Shown here piece after piece: positions 58,200-64,000 of a stretch of 64,000 bases of DNA. Origin of the DNA: Labia minor (lineage: Eukaryota; Arthropoda; Insecta; Dermaptera; Spongiphoridae); assembly GCA_963082975.1 (NCBI GenBank), contig OY720348.1, positions 71,511,719 through 71,575,718 of the forward strand. Direction: 5' to 3'. Made by a program: the position numbers and the translations under genes. Under the pieces are notes generated by a model, which made no database searches, was not told the DNA's origin, and saw only the letters and a list, made by a program, of their open reading frames with translations. Position 1 is the stretch's first letter. Each line of letters begins with the position of its first letter.

Positions 58200-58855
58200 A
58201 CAGTATTTAGTATATTTTTACTGACCGACAATAGTAAGGGAGGTATTGTTTTCACACCAAATTTCACATGTGGAGATTTTTACATATGTTCACGAATCAT
58301 GCATTTTCTTAACAGAAAAAAGATTTTTAGCATGATGTCTCTCGGTGCGTCCGTCTGTCCGTTTGTCCATCCGTCCGTATAGATGCGAACGACTCAACGG
58401 ATTTTGATAAAATTTGGTATATTTACTTAATGCATCAATATTATAAAATGATCAACTTTTGTTGTATATCCAGCAACCGGAAGTGGTATTATTATGGATC
58501 GACGATAGGAAGGGAAGGGTTATTTTCACAACAAATTTCACATGAGGAGATTTTTTTTACATATCTCCACGAATCATGAACTTTGTATTGGTTTTATCCG
58601 CGGGAAAAATCATCAAATTAGTTTTTTTCTTAATTTAAAATTATATGACGTCACCCAGCCCTTCATGATATCACAGCCAGCGCCTCCTTATATATTATAA
58701 ATAAAATAAAATTAAAAATATTTATGTTCTAACCATATCTGTTCTTTTATTGCATAAATATATTAAAATTATTTGAAATTGTTTCTGTAGCTGGAAATTA
58801 ATTTATTTCAAACCGTCGGTTGGTTCTGTGCCTGGTCACAGGTCAACTTATTTTT
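58200..58855 (-). repeat. Family B repeat, inverted mate
   Basis: Reverse complement of 54105-54745: CCGTCTGTCC tail at the left, GACGTCACCCAGCCCTTCAT, and the GACCTGTGAC.. counterpart (CACAGGTCAACTTATT) at the right. The pair is separated by 3.4 kb and could fold. Confidence 0.7.
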
Positions 58856-59400
58856 TTATAATTTTCAATAAATAATAAAATTGCATTAAAATTTATATTT
58901 AAAGTGAATATTATTAAATATCCTTAAAGTAATTATATCGTGGATAATGCTAATTAAATGAATATTGAATACTAAAACATGTTTTATCATATTGTCTAGT
59001 TTCTAAAAATTTTACGGTTTGGGATAAAATGAAATTTTATTGAAAATTTAATGTATGAATGGGTGAAAGGGCGCCAAATGTGGCATCTGCCCTGGGCAGT
59101 AGTAACCTACGCTACACCACTCTTTTAACTTTATAAATAATTAATAAATCGACTAAAGGCTAAGCCGTTTCGCCTAAATAAATTATAATATAAATAATTA
59201 AAAATTTCTTATTTCATTATTATTTACTTTTTAATTATAACATGAGCCTTCGGCCATAACCTAAAACAACAACAATTATTTACAATTAAATTTTTATAAT
59301 AAAAAATATAATCCATCTCTTTAAATTTCATTTAGAAAACAAATATATTTATAAAAATCCCAAATATTGAAATAATATGAATATATTAATACAGAATTGT

Positions 59401-59450
59401 TTTGTTTTTTGTTTTTGTTTTTGTTTTTGTTTTTGTTTTTTTTTTTTGAG
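59401..59450. repeat. (TTTTTG)n repeat
   Basis: Eight or so GTTTTT units, ending in a T run. Confidence 0.9.
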
Positions 59451-59789
59451 GAAAGCTCATAGCTTTAAGCTATAAAAAAATGCAACTTTGTATATATTCT
59501 ATAATTTTTTCAAATAAAATAAAAATATACATATTTAAAAAATAATTATAAATAACTACACATTTTTAACTAAATAAAAAAATTATCTAATAGAGGTAGG
59601 GTTTAAATTAATAAAAAATATATATGAATATATAAAAATAGCATAATTTATTGTCCGCCATTTTATGAAAAATTTTCACCAAAAACAAAACAAGCAAAAA
59701 AAAAATATAAATGTGCAAAATTAAATCCGATCTTTGATCGTTAAACCCAAGTATAATCTTTCAGTAAATTAGTTAAGTCGTCATTCCTT

Positions 59790-60110
59790 CATTCCAGTCT
59801 TGTAATGGGTAGAGACCCCAAGATGGGGCAGAAAGCGATCTGATTGCCCTGGTTAGATCTTTTACGATTGTCAGCAATTTTCGGCTTGCCGACAATCTTT
59901 CAGTGACCATCTCCGAGTTAAGGAACACTCATCGGCCACCTGAGTGAATTTAAAGGACATCATCAAAACGAACAACCACCTGAAGAAACATTTAGCGCCA
60001 CCTAAATCTCAATTTACCCCTGACATTTCTGCAACCAGGCCAGATCAACGCTGTATATAATTATGCCATCTTAATAAATAATAGAGAAATCAACTTAAAG
60101 TATTATTTCC
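59790..60110. other. Higher-G+C block, possible solo LTR
   Basis: TGTAATGGGTAGAGACC opens a complex stretch that later has a TATA-like TGTATATAA near 60052 followed by AATAAA, an order like an LTR promoter and polyadenylation signal. No paired LTR or target repeat was found, so this is a weak suggestion. Confidence 0.2.
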
Positions 60111-60299
60111 ACTCATCAAGCCATAAAATTTCTTCTCTCATAAATTAAACTAAAACATGAAAATAAATACTTTTTTTTATTTCAAAATAAACGAACATGA
60201 ATTAAAAAAAAAAATAAATGAAACAAAAACAAAACAATAAATATTATTAAATTATATATATATAAGATTTGAATGGATTAATAAAAAAAATTGTTTGTT

Positions 60300-60835
60300 T
60301 AAATGTTTGGTAATTATATAAACTGGTCATGGATTTGGATCAAACTTTACCAGTGGGTTCCTTTATTAATTGATTAATTCCAAATAAACTTTTATTATGT
60401 AATTTTTGCGGGTCGCTTCCAGTTTACGAGATAAAGATTAAAGTTTGCCAGATTAGCTTATTATGAACTTCGAAAGATGATGTCATTAAGTAATGCATTA
60501 TCGACTAATTCACTAATTATTCACTTTTTCGGTTTTTTTCGGTTCAGTTTGAATATAGGGAAATTTTTTAATATTTCCATATCCAATTCGACTGAAAAAA
60601 CAACAAAAATTAGTGGAGCCCTCTGCTGGACAAATTAATAAAACATGATAAATAAATAGAATATCAATGGATTTATATCCAAACTTTAAATCTTTTTATC
60701 TCGTAAACTAGAAGCGACCCGCAAAAATTGCATAAGAAAAGTTTATTTGAAATTAAAAAAGGAACCCACTGGTAAAGTATGATCCAAATCCATGACATAA
60801 AGACTAATTTGAATAATTACCAAAAATTGTTTAAA
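60300..60835. mobile_element. Fold-back MITE (family F), copy 3
   Basis: The left arm (GGTAATTAT..GGTCATGGATTTGGATCAAA..GCGGGTCGCTTCCAG) returns inverted at the right (CTAGAAGCGACCCGC..GATCCAAATCCATGAC..AATAATTACC). The arms are about 150 bases; a TTAGTGGAGCCCTCT block shared with copy 1 is in the centre. Confidence 0.72.
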
Positions 60836-61073
60836 TGTTTTTTTTTAGGTTAGGATAAAAGTATATGGTATAATTTTATAATTTAATAGATAGGAATGTT
60901 CACTTATATATATAAACAAATGAATTAATTAACTGGTGCCAATGCATATTACATTTTTTCCTTTTCTGATAGTAAGGAAATGAAACTAATAATACAAGTA
61001 GTATAAAATGTTATCATAAATATTATCATAAGAATTATGTGAAAAAATTTTTTAATTAAGCATGATGAGTCTG

Positions 61074-61077
<4 letters not shown>

Positions 61078-61112
<35 letters not shown>
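61078..61112. repeat. (TA)n microsatellite
   Basis: About 35 bases of alternating TA. Confidence 0.92.
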
Positions 61113-61117
<5 letters not shown>

Positions 61118-61684
61118 ACTTAATCTGAATGTAAATCTAAATTTAATTGTGATTTTATTATTATATACTTAAGATACATACGATATCAATAAATAAATGA
61201 TGAGAATATTTTTCGGCAGTAATAAAGTATATAATTAATTTTGAAAGACTTTGTCCTCTTTATCATTAAATCAATTGATAGTAATTCAAATATTGATTTA
61301 AGATTTTTTTTTTTACATTTATTTATAATTTGTACTTTTCTTCTTGTCTCGATAATATTTATTTATTTATGATTGATGTTCGTTGTAGAAATTTAGGAAA
61401 ATTTGCTTGTTTTTTTTTTTTTTTTTTTTTTTTTTATTAAAAAATTCGTTATGCATTGGAATAATAGTTAAATATTAGTGAATGAGAAAAGAAAAAAAAA
61501 AGAAAAAAAAAAGATTAAAATGAAGGAGTATTGAATGAAAAATAAGTTTAAGCTCTTTATTAGACAACAAATGTAAATACATTCTATCTCTCTCTCTCCT
61601 ATATACACATATACAAATAAACATATTCACAGACACACACATAATATATCATATGAAGAAACAAATGTGTGATGTTTAAACATG

Positions 61685-62110
61685 AGTTGATCGAATGTTG
61701 CGTGCCAGCAGCACGCGTGTTAATTGGCCCGAGCTTTGCGGGCAGAGCAGCCAGGGCCACCGCAGCCAGGGCCACCGCAGCCAACTTGCTAATGCATACA
61801 CACACACACACACATACACACACAAATATATATCTATAGATATATATAGATATATATATATAAACACACACATACTTAGGCACATACACACACAACCACG
61901 TATTCACATACACAAAGCGCGCGCGAGAGAGTGGGAGAGAGAGAGAGAGAGAGAGAAAGAGCGACCGCAACATCGACACGAACTTAGCAAAGGGAAAGGG
62001 GGGAGAGTGTGTATATACGGATGGGGACGGAGAGAGAAAGAGAGAGAGGAACGGTAGACGGAGAGGGGAGGGGAGGGGAGGGGGGACACTCTTTCACAGA
62101 GACGACTGTT
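61685..62110. other. G+C-rich island with stacked microsatellites
   Basis: In order: a 15-base unit GCCAGGGCCACCGCA twice (about 61750-61780), (CA)n, (TA)n/GATA text, (CA)n, GCGCGCGCGAGAG, (GA)n, and (AGGGG)n near 62060-62084. Open frames on both strands are built of the repeats. It could be a promoter island or 5' exon; no protein is supported. Confidence 0.35.
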
Positions 62111-62754
62111 GGCTGCTACCTGCATGTTCAACATCAAAAAAATTCATTGGACAACTTGAAACCTTTTTTTTATCCCACTGAAGAATAAAATAAAATAAAA
62201 ATAAAACAAAAATATCCCTGTTTATTTTTATTCAAGTGCAACACCTGAAATCTATTTACCTTTTTTTTTTTTTTTTAAGAGTTGGCTTACTTATTTCTAT
62301 TTTATTTATTTTATTTTATTTTATTTATTTATTTTTTTTTTTTCTATTTTATTATTTTTTTATTTAGACTTCACACAAGGGTAAGAAAAAAAAAAATTCA
62401 AAAAATCAAAGAAATATTAAACACCAAAAAATAATAAATAATAGATAAGAAAGATTTTATTCAGAAAAATTTGTATGCTTTGAGAAAATATTTTTTTTTT
62501 GTGTGTAAGAAGACAGAATACAATTGTCAAGATTTTGTTGTGTGAACTTAAGAAAGAATAATTTTTACTTAAAATACCTGAATAATAGATAATAGTTTTA
62601 ATTTTTCAATTAATTATTATTTATATTATTTCTTGAAATTTTTACCTAAAAGAAAAAAAAAATTTTAAAAACCAAAAACAACCATACAACCCCTCTTTTG
62701 GTTATAATTTTTTTTTTTATTTTTATTTTTTTTATCTTTATTTAAAAGTTTGTA

Positions 62755-62894
62755 ATAGTGTAAATCTGTAATGAATGTTTGTTTATATTAGCTAAATATC
62801 GAATTGAAAAGAGTATAAAATCTTTTCTGTTGCCAATTTTACAAAATTTTAAATTTAAATTTTTTTATTTATTTTTATTCGTTAATTAAAATAA

Positions 62895-62925
<31 letters not shown>

Positions 62926-63070
62926 TGTATAGTGTAAATCTGTAATGAATATTTGTTTATATTAGCTAAATATCGAATTGAAAAGAGTATAAAATCTTTT
63001 CTGTTGCCAATTTTACGAATTTTTAAAAAATTTAAATTTTATTATTTATTTTTATTCGTTAATTAAAATA
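62755..63070. repeat. Two-copy tandem duplication, 174-bp unit
   Basis: AGTGTAAATCTGTAATGAAT occurs at 62757 and 62931 and both copies continue through TATTAGCTAAATATCGAATT and TTTTCTGTTGCCAATTTTAC. AAT/TA microsatellites of different lengths follow each copy. Confidence 0.88.
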
Positions 63071-63171
63071 TATATATAATAATAATAATAAATATAAAAA
63101 TTATAAAAATAATCAATTATACTGTTAAATTTGTCTTTCAATGTTACATCAAATAAATAAATACAAATTTA

Positions 63172-63210
<39 letters not shown>

Positions 63211-64000
63211 AAGTCTAAAAATTAATAACATTCCAGATCTACAAAATTTTAATTATTGAAATTGTACCATAAAAAAATGATTTTTTTTTTATTTTCTTAT
63301 ATTATATTCTCTAACACTTTAAACTTAAAAATATTTTGAAAAAACAACATTCTATTAAATAATTCTTTTAAGTTTTAATCTTGAAAAATGAAGAGGTGTG
63401 TGTTTAGAAAATTAATTAATTTATAATGTATAATAAGTATTAATTTTTATCGATTAGCTCAACTATTTAAATAGATAAGTTATATATATATATATATATA
63501 GAAAGGAATGTAATAAAGATGTTTCAATGAATTGTATGTTTATACAATTTACTGATGAAAACTCAAGTAATATCAATGAATCATTTATTTCAAAGAGAAA
63601 GTCTCTTTTTTAAATATTTATTTATTTAATATTATTATGATTATTTTTAATTTATACATTTTTTTTTCATGTTCATATTTTATATTTTTTTTTCTGTTCC
63701 ATCTTCTTCCACCTGAATCTTTTCTTTTATGATTTGTAAATAATTAAATAAACATTTAGCTTGGCTAGGAACTCTTTTTATAATATTTATTTATTTAATT
63801 CTGTAAATATTTATTGAAATCTTTTTGAATTAAAAAAAAAGAACATAATTTCTCTTCCATCCAATGGAAAATGGTTTATCTTGAATTTGATTTATTTATT
63901 TTATTTATATATATATTAACTTTTCCATCTCTATACGAAATATAAGATAAAGATAGGTTTGAAATTAATGATGGACTTTGGGTATTGAAATTTCCGTGTT
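63071..64000. other. AT-rich DNA without a gene
   Basis: (TA)n tracts lie near 63179-63208 and 63482-63500; nothing else is recognised. Confidence 0.5.

Noticed and set aside
61599-62137. Several 70-126 codon frames on both strands
   Set aside because: They are translations of CA, TA, GA and AGGGG repeats.

Overview
The window is a stretch of a very AT-rich animal nuclear genome. Genes are split into short exons with canonical GT/AG introns, and intergenic and intronic DNA is full of microsatellites and small transposons. No species can be named. The mariner, hAT and Helitron content and the type of LINE reverse transcriptase suggest an arthropod or another invertebrate.

Left part (1-25.4 kb) holds the only two genes I can support. 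On the plus strand, seven exons between 3432 and 17316 join in phase into the C-terminal 550 residues of a PALM2-AKAP2/MISP-like (AKAP2 C-terminus family) protein; earlier exons lie left of the window. On the minus strand, eleven exons between 25191 and 21167 join in phase into a compact 357-residue DZIP1/DZIP1L (Iguana)-like ciliary zinc-finger protein. The two genes converge tail to tail, with 3.9 kb of transposon-rich DNA between the stop codons. They are otherwise unrelated and share no visible pathway.

Mobile DNA makes up much of what can be read elsewhere. There are two near-identical non-autonomous Helitrons (6898-10204 and 33243-36177), each carrying the same broken LINE reverse-transcriptase segment. 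Four hAT-type MITEs have recognisable 8-bp target duplications. Four mariner relics or deletion derivatives are present, plus an 815-bp TIR element flanked by TA, several fold-back elements, a tRNA-derived SINE family with T-rich 3' ends (up to seven copies or fragments), and two unclassified interspersed families (A and B).

Right part (about 37-64 kb) has no gene I can support. It is AT-rich DNA broken by islands of much higher G+C and complexity (39.4-40.4, 43.0-43.7, 51.7-52.0, 61.7-62.1 kb) and by non-repetitive blocks (27.9, 43.7, 48.7, 55.4 kb) that look like promoter or enhancer sequence. This would fit the long introns or regulatory domain of a gene whose coding exons lie outside the window. 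That is inference only.
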